Positions 32,570 to 44,669 of a stretch of 64,000 bases of DNA are shown here, in pieces. A program made the position numbers and the translations under genes. The notes under the pieces were generated by a model. It made no database searches, was not told the DNA's origin, and saw only the letters and a list, made by a program, of their open reading frames with translations. How positions within the stretch are numbered: position 1 is the stretch's first letter; every line of letters begins with the position of its first letter. Origin of the DNA: Acanthococcus lagerstroemiae. Taxonomy: Eukaryota > Arthropoda > Insecta > Hemiptera > Eriococcidae. The stretch covers positions 25,657,399 to 25,721,398 of the forward strand of contig CM063108.1 of assembly GCA_031841125.1 (NCBI GenBank). Reading direction: 5' to 3'.

Positions 32570-33815
32570 TGCTGTACATAATTTCTTCAAATATCCGTAT
32601 CATTGCCTCTTCAAATGTGTTAGTACACGTTGTCAGGCTGGGTTGTCTACTTACTCAGTTGAAGGTCATGCGGTTTGATTCACCCTTGTAGGTAAATATT
32701 ATGCCGGAAATTTGGTATTCACTGCCTTCTTCCTGGCTGAGAAAATTTCAGGATCCGGGCCGTAGACATCTTCTCAGGCAGGCTGAGTTATAGTGAGACT
32801 TCCGTGTTTCTTTTTACTGGAATGGGTATGGGAAGGAGATAGGAACTTGAAAATGCCCACTCAATTTCTTTGAGTTTGTAACTTTTGAGTTCTTTATCCA
32901 TGAGGAGGGGGGGGGGGCATTAGTCTTATCTAAGGCTACATAACTTATAAATTTCGGAATCAAACATTTTCTGAGATTTATAATTGAATGTTTGTAATTT
33001 GTAATGTATCGCAGTATTCTGAAGAAATTGAGAGACTTTGTGAAGTATTTCAATTTCTGCTAAAGCTACAAATTAGATTTCTATCTCCTGCAATCCAAGG
33101 TAATTAGATTTTGAGGTGGACAAGATTTACAGCCGAGATCTCGCCCCCTCTTCACCAAATCTCGTCAGATTGGCAGCTTAGTTATTAACATATCTAAAAG
33201 ACTTCTGTAATTATGGAGGAGCATTTTCCTTCTTGGAGCTGAACTAAACATACCATAGGACTCAGTTTTCCTCAGAAATTTCGAAAACTATCACAAGAAA
33301 AAGGAAAAGTCTGGACTGGTCCTTGTTGAATTCTACATAAAAATTGGTTTTTCAAAATTCTTCATAATTTCTTCCCAAAAATTGTTGAGGGAGGTCTCAG
33401 AATGATTCCTAATACTGTAATACAATAACAGGCTCTAAGGAGGCGGGGGTGGAGGTTATAGAATTAGTGACACTTATTCCCGTCAGTGAACTCAAGGAAT
33501 GCCGACTAACTCTTCACCCGTTTTTCTCCACAGAAATTTTTTGAACCCACCCAACTCTGAGGCATCACGCTTTTCAAATTTTTGTTCGCCTTCCATAGGT
33601 TTCTGAGGGACTTTTGGTATAATTTTAGAAGCAAATCCATTTATGACATTTTTTTGGTTCGAACTTCCATTTGGAACGCTTTTCTAAGGGGGTAAAAATA
33701 ACTGATAATACCATCAAGTATATTGAAAGTGAGGTTCTTGATGTCGTTTTTGAGGTTATATTAAGAAATGGGGGTAGCAGGAGCTACCCCAAAGCGATCC
33801 CCCTATTCTGACGCA
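32570..33815. other. Unassigned noncoding stretch
   Basis: No repeat or protein recognised. Contains a G10-11 run near 32,910. Confidence 0.4.
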
Positions 33816-33819
33816 GGCC

Positions 33820-33895
33820 CATTCGGAGCGTTTCCGGAATAGGGGGTGCTGTGTCACGGGGTCAGTTTGGCATGCGTGCAGCGCCATACGCCCCT
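33820..33895 (-). repeat. SINE-like family B, copy 4 (partial)
   Basis: GTTTCCGGAATAGGGGGTGC, GTGTCACGGGGTCAGTTTGG, then CATGCGTGCAGCGCCATACG (from 33871) match the inverse of the unit at 56.16 kb. 5' part missing. Confidence 0.5.
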
Positions 33896-36565
33896 CTATC
33901 ATCGAATGCCCAAAATTCTAATTCTAGCGAAACACGCATATCCCAAACTCAGCACTGGAATCTCTGATTTCCTACAATCACACCCAAAACCTTAAGCTCA
34001 TATCATTCCTAAAAGCCACAAACCTCTACTCCCTCTACTCCAAAATATAACCCATGAAGTCTCCATGTCTCTAACCAATAGGCTTGTTCATGACGTGGCT
34101 AAACCCAATGAATAAAAAAAAAAAAGAAAAAGTATAGAAATATAACGAAGTTGATAAAAGGGTCCTTAGTGTCGATCACTCTCTTTTTCCCCCGGGGGGC
34201 GTCCAGTCGCACAAGAAAGCTGTTCCAATGCATGAAATTGTTCGTTAAAATTACCTCTTTCCAGTGCATCCAAGTGTCTTCACGATAGTGTAAAGGGGTG
34301 GATGTTACAAGATTTGTTTCTTCCAATTACTTTTAAACGCTAATTTCTCTACTTTTTGTCTTTTTCATTTTCATTTTTTTTTTTTTTTTATGTTTCAAAC
34401 AACTGTATTTTTGGATATACCGGAGCTTTTGGGTTAGAAAAGGTTTCATGTTGATCAGAAAATTCTGGAGGTACTATAGAGTACTGGCCTCAACTCCATT
34501 TCGAGAATAAGAACCCTTTCTACGTGGACGTACACGTATTATATAGTTTTGATCTATAGTTGATTTTGTCACCCGTAATCGGAGGCTCACATTCGAAGTA
34601 TAAATGCTTACAGTTTGAATCAAGACCGGGTGAAAAATGTGATGAAACATTTGAACGAAGTAATCGAACGACCCGTTCGATAATTATTTCGATTTTCCGG
34701 GAAATTCATACTAACAATTGTATTGATCGCGATATTCATAAAATTATTAAATGAACCTAAAATATCAACGCAGTCTATCACAATTAATGTAATATTATCT
34801 TCATCTCATCATAAATAATCATCATCACCGCATCTCGACGGAAGTCACAGATTCGGCAAGCTACAGTCCTGTTGTCACAGTCGCCACATTCGCTTCACAG
34901 AATCACAGATCTCAGACTTGCAACGTACAGAAAAAAAATATCAGAGCGTAGAGGCAGGGACGAAAATGAGGGAGGGGGCGCATGGAGGCAGCTGCCCCCT
35001 TGCCTCCATCGGAGTTCGAAAATTTTAGTAAATTGATCAAAAGGTGGAAAAATCCTACAAGTGAAAAGGTTGTTTTTTTACAGCCAATACAAACAAATTT
35101 GGATACTTGGGAATTTTGAATTGAGTCAGTTGGGAACTTAACAATTTTTGCCCCTTCAGAAAAAACTCTCTTCGCTATGTTCTGTGTAGGGGTGGAACTT
35201 CCATTATTATTATAAATGAAGGGCCACTTCAGTTTAAGGAAGGAGTGGTATTCGAAATGAAAATAAATGGCTCGCTCCGCACTCCAGTCGAAGTGATCCT
35301 TACGTCTGAGTGTAAAGAGTCAATATAGTGTGGCGTAGGACACCACGAAAGGAGCGAGTGCAGGCGCAGGGGTTGTGCGACAAAGCTCCCTAGCTTTTTT
35401 CTTCATTCATTTTTTCTTAATTGAATTGACGCGGTTATTCGCGCTTGGATAGCTCATTTGCGATACGTTATTATTAGGTTATTACTCAAGCCAGAGTGCG
35501 CCTTATACATGTGTATATACAGTATAAATAGGCTACTCTAGAGAGGCGTAGATGTATTGGCCAAAGCTACCTCCGGCGACTGCGGATATTCTAAGCGAGA
35601 ACGCGATTTTAATTAAGCCTCTTTATGCGTAACATCGAGCTGTAATCGAATTCCGTTGTTATTTTTGAAATAAAAAGCCCTATTTTCGCCGGTCAATGAA
35701 TAAATTGGCAAGTCCGGATTACAATTTAAGAACGGAGCAATTTTAAATCATCATTTACCGGAGCGGGCGGATTTGAGCGAATAAATCGCCGGCCGCCGCT
35801 GCCGCCGCCGCGCCGTCGTCGTTGCCGCGCCGCGTCGTTCTTAATGAAAACGACGATTTAATTAAATTCCTGCGCCGACATAATTCCGCTGATTTTTGCG
35901 CCCCGGCCGACCTTTTTACTCGGCGAAATGCGAAAGATGATCCAGCCACCGATACCGGAAATTTAACAATTGTATTTTTATTCCTCTTTATTCACTGTAG
36001 CGATTACGCCGGATTGAGTGCACCGAAAGAGAGAGAGAAAAAAAACGCACCTTTTTAATTCGCTAGAGTAATTTTCAGCAATTTTTATATCGTTCAAAAG
36101 CTGATGCCGTTTTATGTTTCATCGGTTGTAGGATACGGTTTTTTTCGCGAATGAGATTGTCGCTGTGGGATCTGCAGTCTTTGAAAACACGAACTAAGCA
36201 GACTCCTGAATCAGAGAGTATTTGAGGGCTTCGCCCTTTGGCGAACCCCAACAAAGTCATCCCCTGCTCAGCGTTGCGCGCTAGTGAATCCCTGCATCAA
36301 ATATTCATGTATTTATATGTTAGCGGCATATTAGGAAATATTGTCACATTATGAAATGCCCAGGCTTTTCAAGAATTGACGGTCAAGTTTAGACAAATTA
36401 AGTAAATGCCGAATTAATTCAGAGAGTTGCCTGAGCGTATTATAGTCCACATAAGTTAGCCCAAATAAGAGTAGAAAAAGGAAAAAATCATAGAAAACTG
36501 AAATTTGGCACACTGGTCTAATTAAGTGTCCTGAACAACATACTAGAAGTCCCAACGAATTCGGT
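33896..36565. other. Unassigned; includes a CpG-rich conserved-noncoding-like island
   Basis: 33.9-35.5 kb is featureless AT-rich DNA with long T tracts. 35.56-36.06 kb is different: runs of GCCGCC/CGTCGT and AATTAAAT-type motifs alternate, as in enhancers or introns of insect developmental genes. No exon recognised. Confidence 0.4.
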
Positions 36566-37116
36566 GCCGATGTCGTCCCCCGGGGGGCAAAAATAAGGGC
36601 GTAAAACAGTTTTTTGCTTATATCTCGCTAAAATTTGAGTTGAGAAAAAAAAATGTTGAATTAAATGTAATATAGAATGAAAAAATACACAAAAAATGAT
36701 CTCATACATTTTTACGTAGAGTGCGTATTTGTCGAATGAATTAATATCAAACGCTGAGAAGTTTCCTCTGTGTGCACATATTTAATACAGCTTATTGTAA
36801 TACATGCAATGTAGACTCGCGCATGCATAAATACATTAATTTCTATGCTCTTTGTGAAACAATTTACACATCTGAGGTCGAAAATGAATTGGACCTTATA
36901 CTCTGTTTCACGAAAGAAACGCCCGAGTTACCAGTGAAAAATGTAAACAAAATTCAAAAGAGTGCTCGTCGTTCGTTTGCGGCAGGACTTCTTACTTCTC
37001 TAGTACTGAAAAGTTCAAAAAGAAATTGAAAAATTCGGCTTTTTCAAAAAGGTAGAAGGAAAACTCTAGTTTGAATTATGTTTCCTTGAGTTCTTGCTGG
37101 ACAATTTTTACTTTAT

Positions 37117-37464
37117 ATGTTTCCAAAAAGGTACGAAAGAAGAAATTTAACTTATGTTCGATTCCCCCTACCACTGCGGCTGCGCGTCAACATTTTTTGC
37201 GAGCGTATCCAGGTGCAAGCTTGGCTTGGTCTGAGATTGAATCCAGAGGAGTTGGAGAAAGACGGAAAGTGGATGAGCACCTATTCCAACTACCGCAACT
37301 GCAGCGCCCGAAAATATTTTAAAAATAATTTTTTATTCATGTAAGAAGGGCACTTGCGGCGAGAAGCGCGGTTGCCGTAAAATGGGATTGACCTGCTGTA
37401 GGACCTGCCTCTGTTTAGATTGTTCAAATTATGAACTGGAACTGAATTTTGAAGAGCCTGAATA
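37117..37464 (+). pseudogene. PIN-like multicopy protein, C-terminal Cys-rich fragment
   Basis: The plus strand gives TTAAARQHFLRAY and, in another frame, QVQAWLGLRLNPEE, the same block that ends the remnant at 16.0 kb. After a frameshift near 37340 comes a Cys-rich tail, KGTCGEKRGCRKMGLTCCRT followed by CLCLDCSNYELELNFEEPE and a stop at 37464. Closely spaced cysteines with a G-C-R-K-x-G-L core and a final C-x-x-C-x-N plus an acidic end are typical of this family. The N-terminal nuclease-like part is not recognisable here. Frameshifts mark it as dead. Confidence 0.55.
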
Positions 37465-37809
37465 ATTCAATTTTACTTTTACCTACATAATTTCTGTATA
37501 GTACCTACAGCCAATGTTATATGTATTTTCGAATTTTTTTCAATTTAATTCTGATTTATGTATGGAGTGGGAGTAATTTGACGTTTCAGGCAATGCGGGG
37601 GGGGGGGGATTCTCTTCATTCCATCACTGGTGCGAGTATTTGGAATAAGTCTACAAGTTGTATTAAATGTATACATGGAGGAAAAATTTTATTATTTGTA
37701 ACTTACGCGACAAAGACGCACTCTATGTAAAAATGTGTAGGATAATTTTTTGTGTATTTTTCCATTCTCTGTTACATTTGATTGAACTTTTTGTTTCTGA
37801 ACTCAAATA

Positions 37810-38355
37810 CAGTAGGCGCCGGTTAATCCGGACACTTTCTGCAGAAAGGTTTTTGTCCGGATTAACCATTTTTCCTTATAGCAAAATAAATAAGACGCTT
37901 GAAAGAGCTTTTTTTAATTAAAAATGCAATTTGTATACAAAATAATGTTTTCAGCAAATCCCACAATGTAGACTTCGCGATTCCTAATATAGAAGCAGCA
38001 TCTTGTTTTGAAATACTGTCGGGAAGCTGATCGTATTTTAACAAAAGCGATTTTTTTTTTTTTGCTCAACGTCAAATCATTTCGTTTTCTAGGCGCCATT
38101 TCACAACAACACGGTACAGCATTCACGAAAAGACTAGAAATAAATCCGGGAAAAGTAGAAATTAATTGTACCGGAGAATATTCTTATCTCTTTTGACCGG
38201 TTTTGACTTAATTTTATGTCCGGATTAAACGATTTTTTTCGGTATTAAAAGGCAAAAAGTACATGGGAAAATGCAATTCGATTGGGGAATATTCAATTCG
38301 TCCGTATTAACCGGAAATCCGGAGTATCCGACGTCGGATTAACCGGCGCCTACTG
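37810..38355. mobile_element. pogo/Tigger-type deletion derivative, 546 bp
   Basis: Ends are CAGTAGGCGCCGGTTAATCC and its complement GGATTAACCGGCGCCTACTG (the right end has CGGATTAACCGGCGCC), flanked by TA at 37808-37809 and 38356-38357. CAGT termini at TA are characteristic of pogo/Tigger. The minus strand retains the transposase N-terminus. The insertion splits the right arm of the surrounding inverted-repeat element. Confidence 0.85.
37914..38099 (-). pseudogene. pogo-type transposase N-terminus (CENP-B-like helix-turn-helix)
   Basis: The minus strand starts MAPRKRNDLTLSKK (38099). After a frameshift near 38045 it continues LKYDQLPDSISKQDAASIL and GIAKSTLWDLLK, the psq/CENP-B N-terminal DNA-binding fold of pogo transposases (basic start, then a helix-turn-helix ending in G-I-x-K-S-T). 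The DDE domain is deleted. Context between pogo-type termini supports the assignment. Confidence 0.65.
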
Positions 38356-38419
38356 TATTAGCGAGATATAAGCAAAAAACTGTTTTACGCCCCCATTTTT
38401 TCCCCTCAGGGACAGCAAT

Positions 38420-40185
38420 TTTTAAATGTATTAACCTATGCCGCAGATTGCTTGAAGTCATGGATAGAGTTTACATCAAGATTTTTCTCGTATCACAAAA
38501 TTGTTGTATAAGTGCACGTTAAAAAACTGGAATCCAATTTTGCAGTATTATGGCCATACAGTGGATGAAGTTCTGAATACTTTGAGAAAAACAAACAGTC
38601 TCTAGGAAAAGAATTAAGTTTGTGAGAAGTCTGTGGAATTCGAATGTTATAACAATACAATTCCAATCATACTTTAAGCTAAATTTTTTATTTTCGATAT
38701 CATTGAGCAAATAGTATACCCTGATTTCTTTTTCACCTTGATCTTTAATCTGACCTTGAAATATTAATTCCACCTACTGATCGCCTTACAAAAGATGCTA
38801 TAAAGGACATGAATTCCAAATTATTAAAATTCGACATTGAAGAATGAAAATCCTATACCTGGATGGAAAGTTGGTGCCGATCCTGGTTATGATCTTTTAA
38901 TTTCAATAAAAACTTTTTTATACCTAGAAATGATCGTTTATTTTACAAAAATGCCGTTTTTCACCGAGAAAACGAGCTCAATTAAGTTTGAAGCTCAGAT
39001 TTGAAGGTGGTGCAAAAATTAAGTCTAAAAGAGGAAAATTCACTCATGAATACGACAAAAACCTGCTGAAACGTAGAAAAGCGATATGTTTCAAAATTTG
39101 ATCTGTCGCAATACTCCTATACTTCAAAGACTCCTGACAAATACAATTTTTATTCCAGAAAATTTTAATTAATTTTTTTTTTTTCTCCAAAATATTCAAA
39201 AATTTATCTTTTGACAGTTGGATTTTAGTTTTTTGAATTATACTTACTCAATTATTTCATAATGCAAGCAAAATTCTGTAAATCCGACGTAGAATTTCAA
39301 ATAACATGCGGCATGGGTGAACGGAGGGTAGCTCATCCAATTTTTGAAAATGTGGGAAATAGCAGATACTGTAACGTACGGTCAGTTGGGGTATCTTGGA
39401 AGAGCCATGTAACTTAAGGCACACCAACAGGCTTGCACAGTGTCCATAAATTTCGACAGTTCATTGCTCATGCTTTTATAAGTTACTGGAGAGGTTCAGG
39501 GATTAGCTTAAGTGGGCAAGTAAGGTTGCTCTTACTCATGTCTGCTGATGTGTTCCAAGATACTCCATTTGAGGGTATATTGTTGACTTTCTAAGGTTCT
39601 CAATTTTGGCCGTTAATTGAAATGTAAATGATGAATTTGGAGCCCTGATCGGTGCTAAATAAAAAATCCAACACGATATTAAGAATCACAATCCCCCCCC
39701 CATCTAGAAAAAAACATATTTCAATACTTCTTTCACTTTCTTAGACTGGAGTCAGTTTTTTGCTGAAATTAGTGCTGGATGAAATTGATCATATTATTCC
39801 AAATGAAGCTATAAAAAAAAACCGTGCCAACTTTTCTGTGACACGTTTTAGCCCCCCAAAATCGGTTTCTTGCAAATATTTCAAAAAGTTGAAGTCCTAG
39901 AAAAAATTTTTTTCAGACAAATAATATTTCCCGTGAAATTTCCTTCAATGTGATGTATTTGAAGTTGAGTACAGGCCGCATAGTAGGCCTAAAAATACCA
40001 TTGAATGTAGTCATATTTTCAACTTTTCATAAAAACGAACAGATTTCCGCGAATATCTCGAAATTATTAACTCTTATAAGGAAGTGTATGATGAAAATCC
40101 TTTTCATCTGAAAAAAAATACGTGTCTCCTACAGACACGTAGTGTAACATTTTATATGCATTCGTACTCTAATATAAAAAAAAAA
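38420..40185. other. Unassigned AT-rich noncoding stretch
   Basis: No repeat, element end or protein was recognised. Confidence 0.4.
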
Positions 40186-40189
40186 GTCC

Positions 40190-40300
40190 ATGAAAAATTT
40201 TATTAACAACACGGCTGTAGACTGTAAATGTCAACCAGTGAATTCGTGTCGGGGGAGCGTTACGGGGGAAGCGTTACAGTTTTCACTTTACGGTAGTAAA
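40190..40300 (+). repeat. Dispersed repeat family C, partial copy
   Basis: TTTTATTAACAACACGGCTG, GACTGTAAATGTCAACCA, GTGAATTCGTGTCGGGGGAG and CGTTACAGTTTTCACTTTA follow the family C order seen at 6.7 and 32.1 kb. Confidence 0.5.
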
Positions 40301-40329
40301 AGCATATAAAATGCTAAAACAGAATATTC

Positions 40330-41640
40330 AGGTATTTAGCTCAATTTCTCATATTTAATTTTAGCCATCTGAAAGAAGAATTTGATTTTGGTATGAACGA
40401 TCCGAAAAACCCTTATTCTGAAACACAGTTCGATTTTTGAAAGCCAAATTGTAGCCAGATCAAGGATATGATAACAAGTTCAAAATCAAGCCCCCCCCCC
40501 CCGTAAAAAAGTAGACACTACGGATCATTGGTTCAGTTTTTCAAACCAATTCAACTTTGGATGAATGTGTGCTCGAAATTTGAAATTTGAATTTTTGCGG
40601 CCAGATCAGAGGCCGATCAATAATCAAATGCGAAATGAGCGACAAAAAAAAAAAAAAACATTTCAGGTTCGACTCCTGAAAGATAGTTTTATTTTGATCG
40701 TTTTTTCGGTTCGGAATTTGGAATTGCTGGGCCGAAATTGGAGCTGGATCAAAATTCGGATGCTATCTTCAAGATCAGCCACCGTTACCTCTCCCCCCCA
40801 CCGCCCAAAAAACACTGATGATAACTCTGTTCAAATTTTTAAGCCAATTCTATTTCGGATATTTATTTTCAAAATAATGAATTATTGGACCCAAATTGCG
40901 GTCGGAACAAAAGTGCAATGCGATATTTCTTGAAATGAGCGAACTAAAAATCCAATTCCAATATGTTGTTCAATTTTTCAATATAAGTCAGTTTTATCGC
41001 TGTGAGAGAAAATGTTGAATCTGTGGTCCGCATGGGGCCTCCGACCTATTTTGGATACTGAATTGACCTTCTGGACTCAAATCGGGGCCGAATCAAAAAA
41101 CTAATGTTATATTCAGAATCAGCAACTCAAAAAAACTCGTATTTTGACACTTCATCGAAATTTTTATGCTAATTTAATCTCACCCATCTGGGGTCTAAAT
41201 AGTTCTTATCAGGCGCGGATCCAGACGGCCATTTTAGGGAGGGAAATGGCAGAAAGAAAAGCGCGCGGAGCGCTCAAGAATTTTTGCTGCCCCCTCGCCC
41301 GCAGATCTCCCACAAATTTTTCCTTTTTTTGGTTTTGAGGAGGCGGAAATCCATCCTCCGCGGGTCCGCGCCTGGATTTCTGGGCCTAAATCTGAGCCGA
41401 ATCAAATATCTAATACGATAATGTGTGTCAGCAAGCCAAGGAACGTTTATTTCGATACCTTTTCAAAATTTCAAGCCGATTTAATTTAGCTCATTTCGGG
41501 TCAAAAACTGTAAATTTTGAGCCCAAATCGGAGCCGTATCAAGAAGCTGATGCCTTCTGTTTGTGATTCCTACGTTGGTGATCTGTTCGGTCCCCCATTT
41601 TGAGGGAGAGAAAATTCATTTTCAGATAAGAGACTAAACC
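40330..41640. repeat. Degenerate long-period tandem array (~200 bp units)
   Basis: Recurring block order: GGGCC(C)AAAT(C/T)GG(A/G)GCCG(A/T)ATCAA (near 40605, 40737, 40895, 41085, 41390, 41530), then AATCAGCA(A/C), then TTTCGATAC/TTTGACAC, then TTTCAAGCC(A/G)ATTTAATTT. Spacing varies from about 130 to 300 bp. A MITE interrupts one unit. Similar phrases occur near 62.76 and 63.32 kb. Confidence 0.45.
41210..41374. mobile_element. 165-bp MITE with CAGGCGCGGA termini
   Basis: CAGGCGCGGATCC at 41210 and the inverse GGGTCCGCGCCTG ending at 41374 form terminal inverted repeats. CAGG-type ends are compatible with hAT, but the flanking 8-mers do not match convincingly. It interrupts the tandem array. 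Confidence 0.6.
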
Positions 41641-43024
41641 TTTTCACTTCATTTGTGTCCGGGAAGATTTGACTTTGCGTTCAAAAAAAGGAGGAGGCCA
41701 GTTTGTGAAACACACTATGCACATAATATCGTAGGATCTGAAATGTTCGCGAGCATTTCCTCGAACAGTGCATTCATACGGTTCGTTGAAGTTCACGTGT
41801 GGACATAGCCTTAGACTTCGTGAGAACTGGAAAAAGATATTTTAACTTCGATCCCTTATTTTGAATCAAAGGTGAAAAGATTTTATCAACTAGTAAGCTA
41901 TTAAAAGTCTAGCTCTAGAATAATTTGGAAGTAAAGTTGCTAGTCTTTGGCTTGACTTCACTTGATCAGTTGGATATATGCTTGACTATCGACCAGCCTA
42001 ACATTGTAAGGCTATATATAGAGAAAGGCGAGTTGGCTGCGCCTTCTTCCTCCGAATGAGTTGATTTCGGAAAATTCTGTAAACGAAGAGCAAGATTGGT
42101 CTGAAATCATGACCCGGAAGAAACAATAAAATGTGCTTAATTATTTCTCTGTCAGCGTACAAGTATACAGGAATTTCTGACTTCGTTTCGTATATGGTCG
42201 CATATTCTTTAAATTTTTCGCCACATACCAATCTAAGAAATGTTAGAATGGAACTATCAGATTTTCTGAATACTACCTATACTGTACATACAAGTATTTC
42301 ATTCTTCGAAACCATAATGCGAGATGTGTAAAACAACGTAACATTCTTATCTAAAGTGTAAACTGTTTTTTCCTGGTTACGAATAATTTCGCGTTCCTCG
42401 CGTATTTCCCGCGCTGTCGTCTTTTCCCTTTCATTTTTTTTTTTTTTTCAACACGACATTTGCAACCCGTGTAGAACAGCCGGGAAAAAGTTACAAATCA
42501 CTTTTAACGCGGTTTTTGATAACTTGTTTGAATACATTTTTTATCTCGTTTTTAGAGAAGGCTAAGTTGAAAGAAAAAACTTGTTGACGTTACCAGAGAG
42601 AATTTTAAATCCTCTGCTGGAAAACAGATGTACAGCTGTCCGAGCTTTTGTCGGCGTTGCTATTTTTATTCGGGCTGGTACTCCGGGTACTAAGCCTCCC
42701 TCATCGTCGAATCTCGACCCGAATTAATAAGTCTAAGCGGTTGCGGCCGACGGAAAACAATACCGTCGCCGGCTTCTAACTGAATCATTATTCCTTTCCG
42801 AAGATTAACTTTGCGAATCTCCGAGAGTGAGGCGGATTATAGGAATATTTGAATTGTATTTCTTCGCAATTGCGCCAGACTGACGGTAACTTCACTCGTT
42901 ATAATTTACGGACTTGAAAATTTACCATAAAGAGAATCTAAAACTCACGCTACAGGTTAGACTGACGTGAGGTGATAGTTTCAAAATCATCCACCGCTCA
43001 TAAATTGACTGCGGTGGCTCACTA
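41641..43024. other. Unassigned; CpG-containing part at 42.4-42.9 kb
   Basis: Single-copy-like DNA. 42.36-42.86 kb has the mixed CpG and AT-tract texture of conserved noncoding DNA (for example GTCGGCGTTGC and GGTTGCGGCCGACGG). No gene recognised. Confidence 0.35.
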
Positions 43025-43165
43025 GCGTCAAACTTTCGTAATGACTCGTTCAGACTGAGCCGACTCTTGAAAAATCATTCAGAGTCTGTTAAGGATCTGT
43101 AACGGCCCATTCAGATTCTGTTAAGACTTGTTCAGCTTTGTCAGAGACTCCACTCGTAAAATTCA
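43025..43165. repeat. Degenerate minisatellite related to 4.27-4.46 kb, inverse orientation
   Basis: TTCAGA(C/G)T and CTGTTAAG units recur (CGTTCAGACTGAGCCGACTC, ATTCAGAGTCTGTTAAGG, ATTCAGATTCTGTTAAGACT), matching the complement of the AGTCTGA units. Confidence 0.5.
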
Positions 43166-44669
43166 TTCCGACTAGTTTTGCTGTATTTTCGCTTTCCTTT
43201 TTTACCCTGATTCCATAAAAAAAGTTCTTGCTGATAAAAACATACGACATAAAAACATCATATTATAAAACTTGAAAAGACGAAAAGTATTTAGGAATAG
43301 AATGGGGGAGAGAAGGGAGAGGATAAGCTTTACAAACGGAAGAGAGAAAGAATTGCTAGTTATAAGTAAATAACCAAAATTGCTCCTTTGTGTAAGTTGT
43401 GGCCGAATGCTCAAACCTTGTAATCCATTACACTTTTCCTCAGGTTGCTGTTAGGATCTGCTCATGCCTCACTTTTACAGCCAAAGTGAGAATTTTACTG
43501 AGTTCTATTCCTTTGACTTCATTGGGTGCTGGATACTCCAGTTCTAATGCTTCGCGCCTTGTCCCGGCTATTTCTGGGCACTGGCATATGATACGAATCA
43601 ACGTTTCCTTCTCCTCTCCACAGTGCCTACAAGAGCTGCTTTTCGTCACTCCTACTTTATACCATATGTGTTTGGTGGCTGCATGTCCACTTTGTAATCT
43701 AACCATAAGCCTAGCATGTTTTCTGTCGAGTCCTAATAGGAACTCAGCGTACTTACCGGGGGCTTCCCCTACCAGTCGTTTGCTGACTTTCATGTCACTG
43801 GCCATCCGCTAGTGCTTTTCCATCTGTTTCCTTACCCAAGCCTTCACCTTGGATTTTATGACGCTGTATGCAATGGAAAGACGTGGACTGGGCGTTACCA
43901 GTTCCTTTTTTACGTCCTCCTTTGCTAGCTTATCTGCGATCATGTTTTGTTTTATGCCGCAGTATCCCGGTGTCCATAGTATGGTGACACGGTTCTCCTG
44001 AGTAAGAGTGTATAATAGTCCGTCACCACCAAGGGTGTAGTTTGATGTGACGATAGTGTCTTTCTTGATAGCCGCTTGACTGCCTGGTCAGATATAAATC
44101 CGCTTATTAACGAGGCCTTTCTGTTGGCTTCTATCAACGGCCACTGTGATCGCCATTACTTCTGCTTAGAGGATAGTGACGCCTTCACTCAGTGCCATTG
44201 AATAGTTGTCAGCGCCTTTTGCATTCGTGATTCCGATGCTTGCTCCTTGGTCATTCTGTGAGACACGTCGAAACCACACATGCTCCTCATTTCCTATAAT
44301 GTTTGGTCACCTCTGTTCTCATGCCTCCCATGTGGGTATCGTTGCACGATATGGCTTGTCAAAGAAATGTTCTAACGCGATTCTGTCCCTTGGCATCCCG
44401 AAACATTTATTCATCACCCCCTCCCCATTCCCCATATCCTTCCATGGCCTATTTTTTGGGCCCGGTGGTTTGTTGGCCGAGACTATGAGCCCCCATTATC
44501 GTAGCTGCTTCTATAACACTGTGCAATGACGGTAGGCTTAGGAGTCTTTCATATGCTTTCGTCGGCACCATTCTCATAGTTCCCGTTGTCATCACACACG
44601 CTAGCCTTTGCAGGTGGTCCAGTTCCTCTTTAGCCATAGGGACTAGGCCCCCCACACAACTGCCGCATG

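Larger units (their letters stand above)
36568..38415. mobile_element. Inverted-repeat element carrying a PIN-like gene tail, with nested pogo derivative
   Basis: The left arm (36568-36745) and right arm (37700-38415 minus the pogo insert) are inverted repeats of about 150 bp: GGGCGTAAAACAGTTTTTTG, CTTATATCTCGCTAA, AAAATACACAAAAAAT and TAGAGTGCGT occur in the left arm, with their complements on the right. Between the arms are about 950 bp that include the plus-strand C-terminus of the PIN-like family. I cannot define the exact outer ends or a target duplication, so the superfamily is open. Confidence 0.6.
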
